A stretch of 56,758 nt of DNA, from the NCBI GenBank assembly GCA_016930155.1, contig JAFGHL010000054.1, forward strand, positions 1-56,758. The letters are read 5' to 3'. Below are positions 41,059 to 50,161 of this stretch, piece by piece. The DNA is from Dehalococcoidia bacterium. Its GTDB lineage: Bacteria > Chloroflexota > Dehalococcoidia > GIF9 > UBA5629. A program made the position numbers and the translations under genes. Every line of letters begins with the position of its first letter. The first letter of the stretch is position 1. Below the pieces are notes generated by a model. It did no database searches. It saw only the letters and a list, made by a program, of their open reading frames with translations, and was not told the origin of the DNA.

Positions 41059-41490
41059 ATGTTTAAGCACTGGCCAGATTTAAAAAGTCAATATATTGAG
41101 GGCATCCAGGACAAAACCGGCCGGCACTATCCGACCTATGCGGAGCTCGCTGAGAAGTGGAAGGTTGACCCCGCTGTCATAGGTAGGCGGGCAGCCAAAG
41201 AGAAATGGCCGGAGGCTCGAAAGATGTTCTCTCACAAAGTCGAGACTCTCCGGGTTGAGAAGAAGTCGGAGATCATGGCCTCTGAGAGCGCTCAATTCGA
41301 TTCCGAATGTCTCAAGGTATCTCAGAAAGGCATTAATTTGGTTGTGAAAGCAATGGGGCAGAAAAAGAAGTCGATCCCCGGTTTGGCCCTGGCCCTGGCC
41401 AACTTTCAGAAGGTGGGTAAACTGGCCTTCGGTGAGAATCCCGAGCCGGACAAGCCGGTCACGATAAACGTGAAGTATGATAAAGAATGA
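41059..41490 (+). CDS. Terminase small subunit
   Basis: 143 residues. An N-terminal helix-turn-helix (YPTYAELAEKWKVDPAVIGRRAAKEKWPEAR) and a helical oligomerisation part fit a small terminase, which recognises phage DNA and regulates the large subunit. Assignment rests on fold pattern and on the 14-base overlap with the large subunit gene. Confidence 0.8.
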   Translation: MFKHWPDLKSQYIEGIQDKTGRHYPTYAELAEKWKVDPAVIGRRAAKEKWPEARKMFSHKVETLRVEKKSEIMASESAQFDSECLKVSQKGINLVVKAMGQKKKSIPGLALALANFQKVGKLAFGENPEPDKPVTINVKYDKE

Positions 41491-42790
41491 ATACACCGTC
41501 TGTTTGCGCCATCTTAAGCCGAAGCAGAAGCCGATTGCTGACAGCACAGCGAAGCGCAAAGTGGTTCGAGCAGGCCGGCGCGGCGGCAAGACGGTCACTG
41601 TTTCGCAGATCGCCATTCAGGGATTTTTAAAAGGTAAGCGCGTACTATATGCGACTCCTACGCAGGAACAAGTTGATACCTTCTGGTTTGAGGTCAAAAG
41701 GGCCCTGCAAGAGCCTATAGATGCTGGGGTATATACCAAGAATGAAACCCTGCATACCATTGAATTGCCGGGCACCAAGCAGAGAATCCGGGCTAAAACA
41801 GCCTGGAATGCTGACACGTTACGCGGTGACTACGCCGACCTTTTAATCCTCGATGAATACCAGTTGATGAACGAGGATGCCTGGGAAGTGGTGGGCGCTC
41901 CCATGTTACTTGATAACAACGGGGATGCGATCTTTATCTACACACCGCCATCACTCCATAGTAGATCGGTTTCCAAGGCCCGCGACCCGCGCCATGCATC
42001 CAAGCTCTATAAAAAAGCCGAAGATGCTATGAAGAAAGCTCTGGCAGCCGGTGTCTCGCCGCGCTGGGAGGTATTTCATTTCACGTCTTTAGATAACCCG
42101 GTCCTTTCCAAAGAGGCCCTCGAAGAGATAGCCGGGGACATGTCCTCGGTCTCATACAGACAGGAAATCCTCGCTGAGGATCTCGAGGATGTCCCTGGAG
42201 CGCTGTGGACGAGGTCATTACTGAACAGCACACGGGTTGAAATCTCCCAGGTTCCTGATCTGATCAGGGTAGTGGTCGGAGTGGACCCGCCGGGCGGCGC
42301 CACGGAATGCGGAATTGTGGCAGTTGGCATAGCGCATGTCAAAGGCCAATTACATGGTTATGTCATGGTCGACAACAGTATTCAAGCATCACCTGACATA
42401 TGGGCAAATGAGGTTCTTAAAACGTACAACTTCGCCGGTGCCGACAGGGTGATCGGGGAGAAAAACTACGGCGGCGACATGGTCTGGAACACCATCGCCC
42501 AGGCGGCCAAAGCTCGTGGGCAGGCCATCTCTTATAAAGAGGTTCAGGCCACAAGAGGTAAGGCAGTCCGGGCGGAGCCCATAGTGGCTTTGTTCGAGCA
42601 GGGGAGAGTGCATTTGGTGGGTGAGTTTCCGTTCCTTGAAGAAGAGTTGTGCGGCTGGATCCCCGGGGAGACCAAGAACTCCCCAAACAGGTTGGATGCT
42701 ATGGTCTGGGCCCTGACTGAACTGATGCCCGTGAATGAAAATAGGGTAAAAATCTACGATGCAATGGACGATATGGACTTACAGATATAG
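41477..42790 (+). CDS. Terminase large subunit
   Basis: 437 residues. The packaging ATPase has Walker A RAGRRGGKT at residues 31-39 and Walker B LLILDE at 122-127. The C-terminal RNase H-like nuclease has the first acidic residue in VVVGVDPPGG (Asp270), the middle one near EKNYGGD and the last in NRLDAMVWAL (Asp407). Cuts and pumps DNA into the prohead through the portal encoded next. Confidence 0.93.
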   Translation: MIKNEYTVCLRHLKPKQKPIADSTAKRKVVRAGRRGGKTVTVSQIAIQGFLKGKRVLYATPTQEQVDTFWFEVKRALQEPIDAGVYTKNETLHTIELPGTKQRIRAKTAWNADTLRGDYADLLILDEYQLMNEDAWEVVGAPMLLDNNGDAIFIYTPPSLHSRSVSKARDPRHASKLYKKAEDAMKKALAAGVSPRWEVFHFTSLDNPVLSKEALEEIAGDMSSVSYRQEILAEDLEDVPGALWTRSLLNSTRVEISQVPDLIRVVVGVDPPGGATECGIVAVGIAHVKGQLHGYVMVDNSIQASPDIWANEVLKTYNFAGADRVIGEKNYGGDMVWNTIAQAAKARGQAISYKEVQATRGKAVRAEPIVALFEQGRVHLVGEFPFLEEELCGWIPGETKNSPNRLDAMVWALTELMPVNENRVKIYDAMDDMDLQI

Positions 42791-42798
42791 GAGTATCA

Positions 42799-44154
42799 AT
42801 GTTACCTTCACAGGAATTTGAACAATTCTTAATGGAAGCCGCCTCTGAAGTCGAGAAGGCTTTATCCCTCGAAGACCGTGGATGGTTAAAATTCGGCGAT
42901 GGGGCTGAGCAGATCACGGGTATGAACCGGGTCAATATCGTCAAACGATCGAGAAGGTATTACGATATCGATCCCCTCGCTGGTCAGGCAATACGACTAT
43001 GGTGCGATTACTCGTTCGGATCGGGGATCTCGTTAAACTGTGAAGACGAGGGCACCAAGAAAGTTCTAAACGCCTTCTGGGATAATCCCTCAAATAGGAC
43101 GGTCTTCTCAGCCAAGGGGCAGAGAAAGTCCTCAGACAAATTGTTAGTCGACGGTGAAGTATTCTTCGCCATTTTCCTGGGGAATAGCACGACCATACGC
43201 TGGATTGACCCGCTGGAGATCACGGAGATCATCACCGATCCCGACGATAAAGAGAGCGTCAAGTATTTTAAGCGTGAGTGGGTAGACGCTCAGTCGAAAC
43301 CGCACACGGATTATTACCGCAGCACACAGAATATTAAGGATGTGCCCGCACCGGACAGCTCGGGTGCTTCGAGAAAGAAGACCGCCGATGCCCTTGTTTA
43401 TCACCTGGCTTATAACACGACCGGCCAGAGAGGTTTACCTTTATTATTGCGTGTCCTGGACTGGATACCTGAGTACAGGAGGTTCTTAGCTGCCCGCATT
43501 GCCGTGGTGAGAGCGATGGCGCGCTTTGCCTGGAAGAACAAGATTGCCGGCGGGACTGCAGCGGTGGCGGCGGCCAAGGCGGTCACAGATGGCAAGTACC
43601 CTCAGGCCGGCTCGACATGGCATGAGAACGACGGGGCCAATTTAGACCCGATCAAGACAGACACAGGTGCCTTCAACGCGGAGAAGGACGGCAGGATGAT
43701 CAAGCTCCAGATCTGCGCGGGCCTCGGTTTGCCGGAACAATATTTTGGGGATATCGCCACGGGCAACCTCGCCACAGCCAAGACGGTGGAACTCCCCATG
43801 CTGAAAATGTTCTCCAGCTATCAAAAGATATGGTCTGATGCCTATCTTGATATTTTAAACGTGGTATTCGACTACAACAAAGTCAAACCCGATAAAAGGT
43901 TTGTCGACATCGACTTCCCGGAGATCGCCCCTTCCGATGCCGTAGCTGCCGTAACGGCGATCATGAATTTGATCACCGCCTTCCCTGACCTGGCTGATTC
44001 GAGAGAAGTAAAAACTCAAGGTCTATTGAACATCGGCCTGAATAACGTCAACGAGATACTCGATAATCTTACTAAGGTAGCCAAGGAGAGCAAGGACACC
44101 AAGTTAATCAAAGCTCTCAAGGAATTCAAGGTAAGCCTGACGGAGAAGAAATGA
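42799..44154 (+). CDS. Portal protein
   Basis: 451 residues, the usual portal size, directly after the large terminase. Features include the N-terminal ARxWxxYDIDPLAGQAI-type region (RRYYDIDPLAGQAIRLWCDYSFGSGI), the wing segment, and GLPEQYFGDIATGNLATAKTVELPML, typical of SPP1/HK97-like portals. Forms the dodecameric DNA channel. Confidence 0.9.
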   Translation: MLPSQEFEQFLMEAASEVEKALSLEDRGWLKFGDGAEQITGMNRVNIVKRSRRYYDIDPLAGQAIRLWCDYSFGSGISLNCEDEGTKKVLNAFWDNPSNRTVFSAKGQRKSSDKLLVDGEVFFAIFLGNSTTIRWIDPLEITEIITDPDDKESVKYFKREWVDAQSKPHTDYYRSTQNIKDVPAPDSSGASRKKTADALVYHLAYNTTGQRGLPLLLRVLDWIPEYRRFLAARIAVVRAMARFAWKNKIAGGTAAVAAAKAVTDGKYPQAGSTWHENDGANLDPIKTDTGAFNAEKDGRMIKLQICAGLGLPEQYFGDIATGNLATAKTVELPMLKMFSSYQKIWSDAYLDILNVVFDYNKVKPDKRFVDIDFPEIAPSDAVAAVTAIMNLITAFPDLADSREVKTQGLLNIGLNNVNEILDNLTKVAKESKDTKLIKALKEFKVSLTEKK

Positions 44155-44333
44155 CCTATAAAGATAAGGAACTCCAGAAGAAGACCACGCGGGAAAGAGT
44201 AAGGCGTTACAGGAACAAACAGAAGCCAGACGTTACAAAAGGCGTTACATGCCTCACCTGTGGCGGCAAGGGCTATATTGAGGAACGAGGCGGGTTGATC
44301 ATGCGTGGCTGCCCGGACTGCAAGGGGAAATGA
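44151..44333 (+). CDS. 60-residue DnaJ-type zinc-finger protein
   Basis: A basic N-terminal helix and one CxxCxGxG knuckle pair (CLTCGGKGYIEERGGLIMRGCPDCKGK), as in the zinc domain of DnaJ. Start and stop overlap the portal and head-morphogenesis genes by four bases. Possibly an assembly aid; function unknown. Confidence 0.7.
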   Translation: MTYKDKELQKKTTRERVRRYRNKQKPDVTKGVTCLTCGGKGYIEERGGLIMRGCPDCKGK

Positions 44334-45733
44334 GCGTCCTGACTGAAATCGATCAGATCATTGCTCTCTTAGAAGCCCGTGTCCTGCCGGTCAATATCAA
44401 TGATCCCAAGAATCGAAAACTCGAAGATAAGTTCCGCAAGGACATGGAGAAGTATTTTCAATCGTTACGTAACGCCTTCCCATATCATAAACTTGCGGAT
44501 ATTTATAACGCGAATGTCAAGGAAGTTCTTGCGCCTCCGAAACCTCTTGAGGATGACTGGCTGGACCCTTTAGTCAAGGTTTTTACCTCGACTCTGTTAT
44601 TCAAACTCAACGGCTGGCTGGCCACAGTCTATATATCCGGCTCCGTGCAGATGATCTCATGGGGCAAGACCCAAAAACTTATCCCGATAACTTTTGAAGG
44701 CCCGCCCATGGAGAGCGCCATCAAATGGGCTGAGAAGTACTGTGCTCAGCTGGTCACCAAGATGGACGCGGAGACCAAACGTCAATTAGCCAAGGTGATC
44801 TCGGATGGAATCGCGAACAAGCGAGGAGTGGATGGCCTGGCCAGGGACATCAAGGGGGCCTTCGATAACATGACTAAATACCGGTCCGAATTGATCGCCC
44901 GCACCGAGACGTCCCACGCTTTAAGAGCTGCTGCGCAGGACCGTATGAAGGACATGGGAGTCACCGGTAAAGAGTGGGTGTTAGGATCAGGCGGAGCGGA
45001 AGGCAACTGCGATTTGTGCATAACCAACGCCGACGCGGGGGTTATTTCAGTCGATAAGGAATTCCCGTATCCTGATCCGCATCCGGGATGTACGTGCTCG
45101 ATTGCCCCGGTCATGATGGATAAACAAGCTGAGGCCATGACTGCCAACGATTGGAAGGCTGAATATAAGGATGGGCTGCCTCATTGGGCGGAAGACGTAA
45201 AGCCCTCCGTATTTGCGAAAGAATTCATCGCCATGATGAAATCCCATAAACAGGATAGTCTTCTGGAAATAGGCTGTGGCAACGGCAGGGATTCTATTTT
45301 ATTTGCCAAAGCCGGTTTCAAGGTAACTTCTATAGACATTGTGCCCAAGGCTATCAAGCTGGCCAAGGAAAACGCACAAAAGGCCAAAGTGGAGATCAAT
45401 TTTGAAGTGGCTAATGTTGAGGAGTTACCCTTTGAAGATGAGAAATTCGGGGCGGTTTTCAGTTTATCAGTTCTACACTCGACGGACCTTGAAAAGTCGC
45501 TTCCTGAAGTCTATCGTGTAATCAAATTGGGAGGCGTAGCATTTATTTATATCTACGGGGATACACAATACAAGAGTGGCAAGAAAACCGAGGATGTCAT
45601 TGATTGGCAAGGTTACCTTGCGGACTTGAAATCACTGGGTTTTAGGGTACTTGATTCGTATACCAAGGATGAAAGGGAATTCGACGAATACGATGAGAAG
45701 CACCGCATCTTTGTAGTGCATTTGGAGAAGTGA
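44330..45733 (+). CDS. Head morphogenesis protein fused to a methyltransferase domain
   Basis: 467 residues. Residues 1-265 are an SPP1 gp7 / Mu gpF-like minor head protein (RSELIARTETSHALRAAAQDRM, then CDLC and DPHPGCTC as the zinc site). Residues about 292-467 form a class I SAM-dependent methyltransferase: motif I LLEIGCGNGRDS at 311-322, acidic SIDIVPKAI around Asp336, and LPFEDEKFGAVFSLSVLHS. The frame is continuous and the join is clean. Few copies of the minor head protein enter each virion, so the methyltransferase could be packaged. Confidence 0.88.
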   Translation: MSVLTEIDQIIALLEARVLPVNINDPKNRKLEDKFRKDMEKYFQSLRNAFPYHKLADIYNANVKEVLAPPKPLEDDWLDPLVKVFTSTLLFKLNGWLATVYISGSVQMISWGKTQKLIPITFEGPPMESAIKWAEKYCAQLVTKMDAETKRQLAKVISDGIANKRGVDGLARDIKGAFDNMTKYRSELIARTETSHALRAAAQDRMKDMGVTGKEWVLGSGGAEGNCDLCITNADAGVISVDKEFPYPDPHPGCTCSIAPVMMDKQAEAMTANDWKAEYKDGLPHWAEDVKPSVFAKEFIAMMKSHKQDSLLEIGCGNGRDSILFAKAGFKVTSIDIVPKAIKLAKENAQKAKVEINFEVANVEELPFEDEKFGAVFSLSVLHSTDLEKSLPEVYRVIKLGGVAFIYIYGDTQYKSGKKTEDVIDWQGYLADLKSLGFRVLDSYTKDEREFDEYDEKHRIFVVHLEK

Positions 45734-45942
45734 TGGGCTGCACATGGGAGAAGAAAAACGGACGCTGGGTATGCCAGGCAAAAGAATGTCCGCACTGGCG
45801 AAAATCCGGTTGCGAACTTGGCAAAGTATCCCTGTCATGCGATAACTCGGATTGTGAGTGGCACATCGAGATTGCTAACCGCTGCATATGCATGGACGTT
45901 CATCTTGATGCCAATGGCCAGTGCTTAGGAAAGACTAAATGA
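45733..45942 (+). CDS. Cysteine-rich small protein
   Basis: 69 residues from ATG 45733, which overlaps the previous stop (TGATG). Nine cysteines and several histidines (CQAKECPHWRKSGC, CDNSDCEWH, RCICMD) suggest two zinc sites. Ends just before an intrinsic terminator. No family recognised. Confidence 0.6.
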   Translation: MGCTWEKKNGRWVCQAKECPHWRKSGCELGKVSLSCDNSDCEWHIEIANRCICMDVHLDANGQCLGKTK

Positions 45943-45968
45943 TTTAGTTTATAACTCAAGAAATATCT

Positions 45969-45991
45969 GCTCGCTGAAAGGCGGGCTTTTT
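45969..45991 (+). terminator. Intrinsic terminator with conserved leader (copy 2)
   Basis: GCTCGC-TGAAAG-GCGGGC (one T-G pair) then five T. The preceding TTTATAACTCAAGAAATATCTG matches the leader of the terminator at 40795-40816. Separates the packaging genes from the capsid genes. Confidence 0.75.
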
Positions 45992-46008
45992 ATTTACAGG
46001 AGGTAAAC

Positions 46009-47688
46009 ATGCCTTACGCGAAATTAAGCGATCTGCCCGATAACATAAAAGCTCTTCCCAAACATGCCCAAGAGATTTATCAGGGTGCTTTCAACTCAGC
46101 CTTCGATCAGTACAAGGGTGACGAAGCCAAGAGTGCTGCTACAGCCTGGGCTGCTGTAGAGAACAAATATAAAAAGGATGGCAAGGGCAACTGGGTAGCA
46201 AAAGAAGCCGCCCTGCAGGAAATCTATTCCGAGATTATTCAGGAGATCGGCAAGCGCAATGCCTCTACCGATGCTGGACGGATTAAGCAAATAATGGCAC
46301 TCTGCCAGGAACTTCTATCCAGCGAACCTACTGAGGAATCAGTCAGGGATGCTATTAAGGAATGCGAAAGTGTCCTGTCCTGGCTGAGAGAGCAGGACTT
46401 GGTGAAGACCGAAGACGGCGTGAAATACCCTGCAGAGGCCTACGCCTATGCGCCGGAGAATCCTTCAGATTGGAGGCTCAGAATACGGGAGGGTGCAGTA
46501 GTCACCCTGGCCCAGCTCGGGCGGGCTGCGGCTTATTTATCCCCTGGTGGCTATAAAGGGAAGAAGGCCGATATCCCTTCTACTCATTTGTCCGAAGTCA
46601 AGCGTATTTTGCGTTCCGAATACACCAAACTCGGGGTTGAAGAGATGCCAAAGTGGATACAGGAATCCATGACGCGCGAATTAGTCTCTGATTACATTCC
46701 CCTGACAGAAGCCAAGTACGACGGCGGCACGGCCATGATCACCGTCATCAAACCGGGATTCAACGCCGGCAAAGGTAGATTCTATCCGAAGGAAATGTTA
46801 GCCAGGGATTACGGGATTTTCGAGGGCGCAAAGATGTACGCCGATCACCCCACGGAGAATGACGAGACTCAACGTCCTGAAAGGTCGATCAAAGACTGGG
46901 TAGCCTCGCTGACCAACGTGAAACTCAACGAGAAAGGCGAAGTAGTCGGTAAGGCCACGGTCATCGAGCCCTGGATGCAGGAGAAGCTTGCTTTACTGCG
47001 AGATAAAGGGATGCTCAATCAAATGGGCGTTTCCATCAATGCGGTAGGCTCCGCTTCCGATGCGGAAATCGAAGGGGTCAAGACTAAACTCGTGGAAAAG
47101 CTGATACGGGCACGATCCGTTGATTTCGTCACAGAGGCCGGCGCAGGCGGAACAGTCAATTTATACGAAAGCATCGAAAACGACATTGACCTGATCGATT
47201 TAGTATCGCTTAAAGAGAGAAGGCCTGATTTGGTCGACTCGATTGAAAGCGCGGTCAAGTCGGAAATCAAACAGGAGGTACACAAGAAAATGGAATTGGA
47301 AACCAGAATCAAGGAACTCGAAGCCCAGATCACCACTCTAACCACTGAAAGGGACGGTCTTCAGACCCAACTCACGGAGGCCAAGAAAGCAGAGGACAAA
47401 GCCAAAGCCCAGGGACTCATAAAGGAGGCTGTGAGTAAGGCCGAGCTTCCGGAGGCGGCCAAGGCCCGCATCCTCGAATCGTTCAAAGAGGCCCTTAACA
47501 CGGATGGCCTGGAAGAGGCGATCAAGTTTGAAGTTGGATACATCGCCAATATCGCGGAGGCCGGCAAGGTCAAGGGACTCGGCGGGTCCGCACCGGACGA
47601 CAAGAAAGCCCATGAAGCTCTCGTGGAGAGCTTCATGAAAACCGGCATGTCGAAAGAGCGCGCTGAAATAGCCGCTTCCGGCCGGTAA
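46009..47688 (+). CDS. ChaB-like, prohead protease and scaffold in one chain
   Basis: 559 residues behind AGGAGGT. Residues 1-63 match the ChaB fold (LSDLPDNIKALPKHAQEIYQGAFNSAFDQY). A helical section and a domain rich in aromatic residues (about 140-215) follow. Residues about 225-385 look like a prohead serine protease, with His280 (YADHP) and Ser342 (MGVSINAVG) as candidate catalytic residues. Residues 425-559 form a coiled coil and helical tail typical of scaffolds. Expected to build and then mature the prohead. Confidence 0.75.
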   Translation: MPYAKLSDLPDNIKALPKHAQEIYQGAFNSAFDQYKGDEAKSAATAWAAVENKYKKDGKGNWVAKEAALQEIYSEIIQEIGKRNASTDAGRIKQIMALCQELLSSEPTEESVRDAIKECESVLSWLREQDLVKTEDGVKYPAEAYAYAPENPSDWRLRIREGAVVTLAQLGRAAAYLSPGGYKGKKADIPSTHLSEVKRILRSEYTKLGVEEMPKWIQESMTRELVSDYIPLTEAKYDGGTAMITVIKPGFNAGKGRFYPKEMLARDYGIFEGAKMYADHPTENDETQRPERSIKDWVASLTNVKLNEKGEVVGKATVIEPWMQEKLALLRDKGMLNQMGVSINAVGSASDAEIEGVKTKLVEKLIRARSVDFVTEAGAGGTVNLYESIENDIDLIDLVSLKERRPDLVDSIESAVKSEIKQEVHKKMELETRIKELEAQITTLTTERDGLQTQLTEAKKAEDKAKAQGLIKEAVSKAELPEAAKARILESFKEALNTDGLEEAIKFEVGYIANIAEAGKVKGLGGSAPDDKKAHEALVESFMKTGMSKERAEIAASGR

Positions 47689-47714
47689 ATCAATTATTCA
47701 GGAGGTTTTTATAC

Positions 47715-48926
47715 ATGAAAAAGTACATCTATCTCAGTATTGTTCTCATCCTTTTACTTGTCTCTATCGTTTCCTGCGGCGCGCCGCCCGCACCGTTCGG
47801 GGCCACCAATGAGGTATACGAAGACGGTATCAATCTCACTGTGGCCGTGGCCGGCATGAAAAGCGGCGATCCCGTCATTGTTGGTGACCGTGGACTTCAT
47901 GGTGTGGCCAACATCGACACGAATTCAGACGGGAACCTCACCATCGACACCCAGGGTATTTATGATCTCTCTGTTAAAGGTGTCAACGACGCCAATGACG
48001 TCGCTATCGCGATCGGTGATCCGGTTTATTACACCGCAGCCGATACCCCTAAATTGAACGCTAAGACCTCGGGGTTGCTTTTCGGCTATGCGCTGGAAAC
48101 CGTCAGCTCCGGGGCCACCACTACTATCAACGTACTAATTAACAACTCCTGCGCCCAGGCTGCTGATGATCAGAGCATAATCGTGGTCTCTACGCGCGGC
48201 TCTGATACTTACGGTAACGGCTCGTGGGCTAATCCCCTTAAAACTATTGCTGCAGCCTTTGCGTTGGTGAGTGAGAACCGTACCGAAGTAATTCTCGAAC
48301 CGGGGACTTACGCTGAAGTAGTAACGTGGCCTACTGTAAGCGGCGTGAAACTCTTGGGCCTCTCCGGGCAATGGGATACTGTTATCTCCGCGCCTGGAAC
48401 GACTCAGGTGATCTCGATTACCCCCGGTGCCCAGACCTCGACTTACGAAGCCTATATCGAGAATATCTACATTGACCATGGCACTGCCGGGCAGGACGGC
48501 ATTCTCGTGGATGCTGACGGCGTCGGTAAGAAGGTCAATCTTTACCTTAAGACAGTCGGTGGAGAGGCCGATAGTGACTCGGATAAGTTCCTGGTGGTCG
48601 ACCATGGTGGGACAGGGAATGCGGTAAGAGTCTATTGGGAAGGGAACAACGGTGGAGTGGATGGCCTGATCTATTTCGATACCCAGGATAATGGCGATCG
48701 GCTGTTCATCACCGGAGTCGAGCTTCTCGGCGGCATTCAAACCACCGCAGACGCGGTTACTCTCCAGATAAGGCTCAAGGACTGTATTCTCAAAGAAGGC
48801 GGCGGTGCCGGTGGAAACGCAGCCCAGCTCAGCGTATTGATGAGCTGTTTTGACGTAACGGGAACCACCTTCACAGCAGCCGATTCAGGAGACGTTCCCA
48901 CATCTACCTGCACTACCCTTCCATAA
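47715..48926 (+). CDS. DUF2190-type decoration protein with lipoprotein signal and beta-helix
   Basis: 403 residues. Residues 1-21 form a lipoprotein signal (hydrophobic core LSIVLILLLVSIVS, lipobox cysteine 21). Residues about 35-140 resemble DUF2190 capsid decoration or head-fibre proteins (AGMKSGDPVIVGDRGLHGVAN, GIYDLSVKGVNDANDVAIAIGDPVYY). The remainder is a right-handed beta-helix-like domain (TRGSDTYGNGSWANPLKTIAAAFALV, EVILEPGTYAEVV). The ATG has AGGAGGT upstream and the next internal Met is residue 48, so the signal is not a start-site error. Confidence 0.78.
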   Translation: MKKYIYLSIVLILLLVSIVSCGAPPAPFGATNEVYEDGINLTVAVAGMKSGDPVIVGDRGLHGVANIDTNSDGNLTIDTQGIYDLSVKGVNDANDVAIAIGDPVYYTAADTPKLNAKTSGLLFGYALETVSSGATTTINVLINNSCAQAADDQSIIVVSTRGSDTYGNGSWANPLKTIAAAFALVSENRTEVILEPGTYAEVVTWPTVSGVKLLGLSGQWDTVISAPGTTQVISITPGAQTSTYEAYIENIYIDHGTAGQDGILVDADGVGKKVNLYLKTVGGEADSDSDKFLVVDHGGTGNAVRVYWEGNNGGVDGLIYFDTQDNGDRLFITGVELLGGIQTTADAVTLQIRLKDCILKEGGGAGGNAAQLSVLMSCFDVTGTTFTAADSGDVPTSTCTTLP

Positions 48927-48946
48927 CTAAACAGGAGGTTTTTAAA

Positions 48947-50083
48947 ATGCCAGAATTATTGAAAGTAATGGAAGACTGGAAGGGCTACCAGTCTTCACAC
49001 GAAGTAAAAAAGCCCGAGAACTACGAGCAGAAACTCAAGGAAGCGGTTGACCTGATCTATAACAACAACCGCCTTGCTCCACACAAGAGGGATTTCCTTG
49101 TCAAAGAGGCAATGACGACCTCAGACTTCCCTCTATTGCTCGCGGATACCCTCTATAGGTCAATGCTCCCGGCCTACCAGGCGATTGACCCGGAGTGGAA
49201 AAAGTACGTCCGCATTGACAAGGTCAATAAGCTTTTCCCGACTATAGGCGCCAAGAGGTTCGCCATAACCGGGGCCAACGCCCGGCTCGATAAAATCCTG
49301 GAGAAAGGCGAGTACAAACTCGTCACGAAAGGCGAAAGCAAATACGACATCTACGCCTACAAATACGGCGCCAAGTTTGACATCTCCTGGGAGATGATGC
49401 TCTCCGATGATCTCGGGGCATTCAGTAAACTTCCCACGGAGTTCGCTTGGGCGGCCGCTAATACAGAGCATGCGGAAGTGGTAGGCCGTTATGCTAACGA
49501 TCTGGGAACTCATGGCGCGGGTAATCTCTACGACAACGCAACCGCCGGCGAAATCAACGCGGGTGTGTTACCCCTGACGATCGACAACCTCGCGACAACG
49601 ATAGCGCTCATGCAGGCATTCAGGGATCCGGGCGGAATTCCGATCCGCAACCGCCCCAAGTATCTGGTTGTTTCCGATGGAGGGTTGGAGTTCGAGGCCA
49701 GAAACATCCTTACCTCAACGTATCGCATGAACGTAGACAGCGGGGGGGCTTTCCCGATGGCAAACACCATCGCACAGTACGGCCTTCAACTGGTGGTTGA
49801 CCCGTGGCTGTCTATCCTGGGCACAGCCGGCTTCACCAAGAACTCCTGGTATCTTTTCGCCGATCCCACGTTTATAGCGGCCATCGAGGCTGACTACCTG
49901 GAAGGTCACGAGACACCGGAAATCTGCATGAAGAGCTCCGATAAAGTCTCAGTTTCCGGCGCTCCGATGTCCCCGATGAGCGGTGACTTCGAATCCGACA
50001 ACATCCTTTACCGGATAAGGGATTGTTTCGGCGCCAACAAGCTGGACTGGCGCGCAACCTTCTTAAATACTGTTGCCGACTAA
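48947..50083 (+). CDS. Major capsid protein
   Basis: 378 residues, behind AGGAGGT and after protease and decoration genes. Segments such as KLFPTIGAKRFAITGANARLDKILEKGEYKL, KYGAKFDISWEMMLSDDLGAFSKLP and the C-terminal SPMSGDFESDNILYRIRDCFGANKLDWRA are those of HK97-fold (Mu-like) major head proteins. A strong terminator follows, which would raise its transcript level relative to the connectors. Confidence 0.88.
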   Translation: MPELLKVMEDWKGYQSSHEVKKPENYEQKLKEAVDLIYNNNRLAPHKRDFLVKEAMTTSDFPLLLADTLYRSMLPAYQAIDPEWKKYVRIDKVNKLFPTIGAKRFAITGANARLDKILEKGEYKLVTKGESKYDIYAYKYGAKFDISWEMMLSDDLGAFSKLPTEFAWAAANTEHAEVVGRYANDLGTHGAGNLYDNATAGEINAGVLPLTIDNLATTIALMQAFRDPGGIPIRNRPKYLVVSDGGLEFEARNILTSTYRMNVDSGGAFPMANTIAQYGLQLVVDPWLSILGTAGFTKNSWYLFADPTFIAAIEADYLEGHETPEICMKSSDKVSVSGAPMSPMSGDFESDNILYRIRDCFGANKLDWRATFLNTVAD

Positions 50084-50116
50084 GTTGGCACATACCTGAA
50101 CCAGTAAATATGTGAA

Positions 50117-50150
50117 ATACCAGGGAGGCTTCGGCTTCCCTGGTATCTTT
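50117..50150 (+). terminator. Terminator after the capsid gene
   Basis: ATACCAGGGAGGC and GCTTCCCTGGTAT pair (13 pairs, one G-T) around a TTCG tetraloop at 50117-50146, then CTTT. The weak T-run suggests partial termination. Confidence 0.7.
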
Positions 50151-50161
50151 AGGAGGTCATC

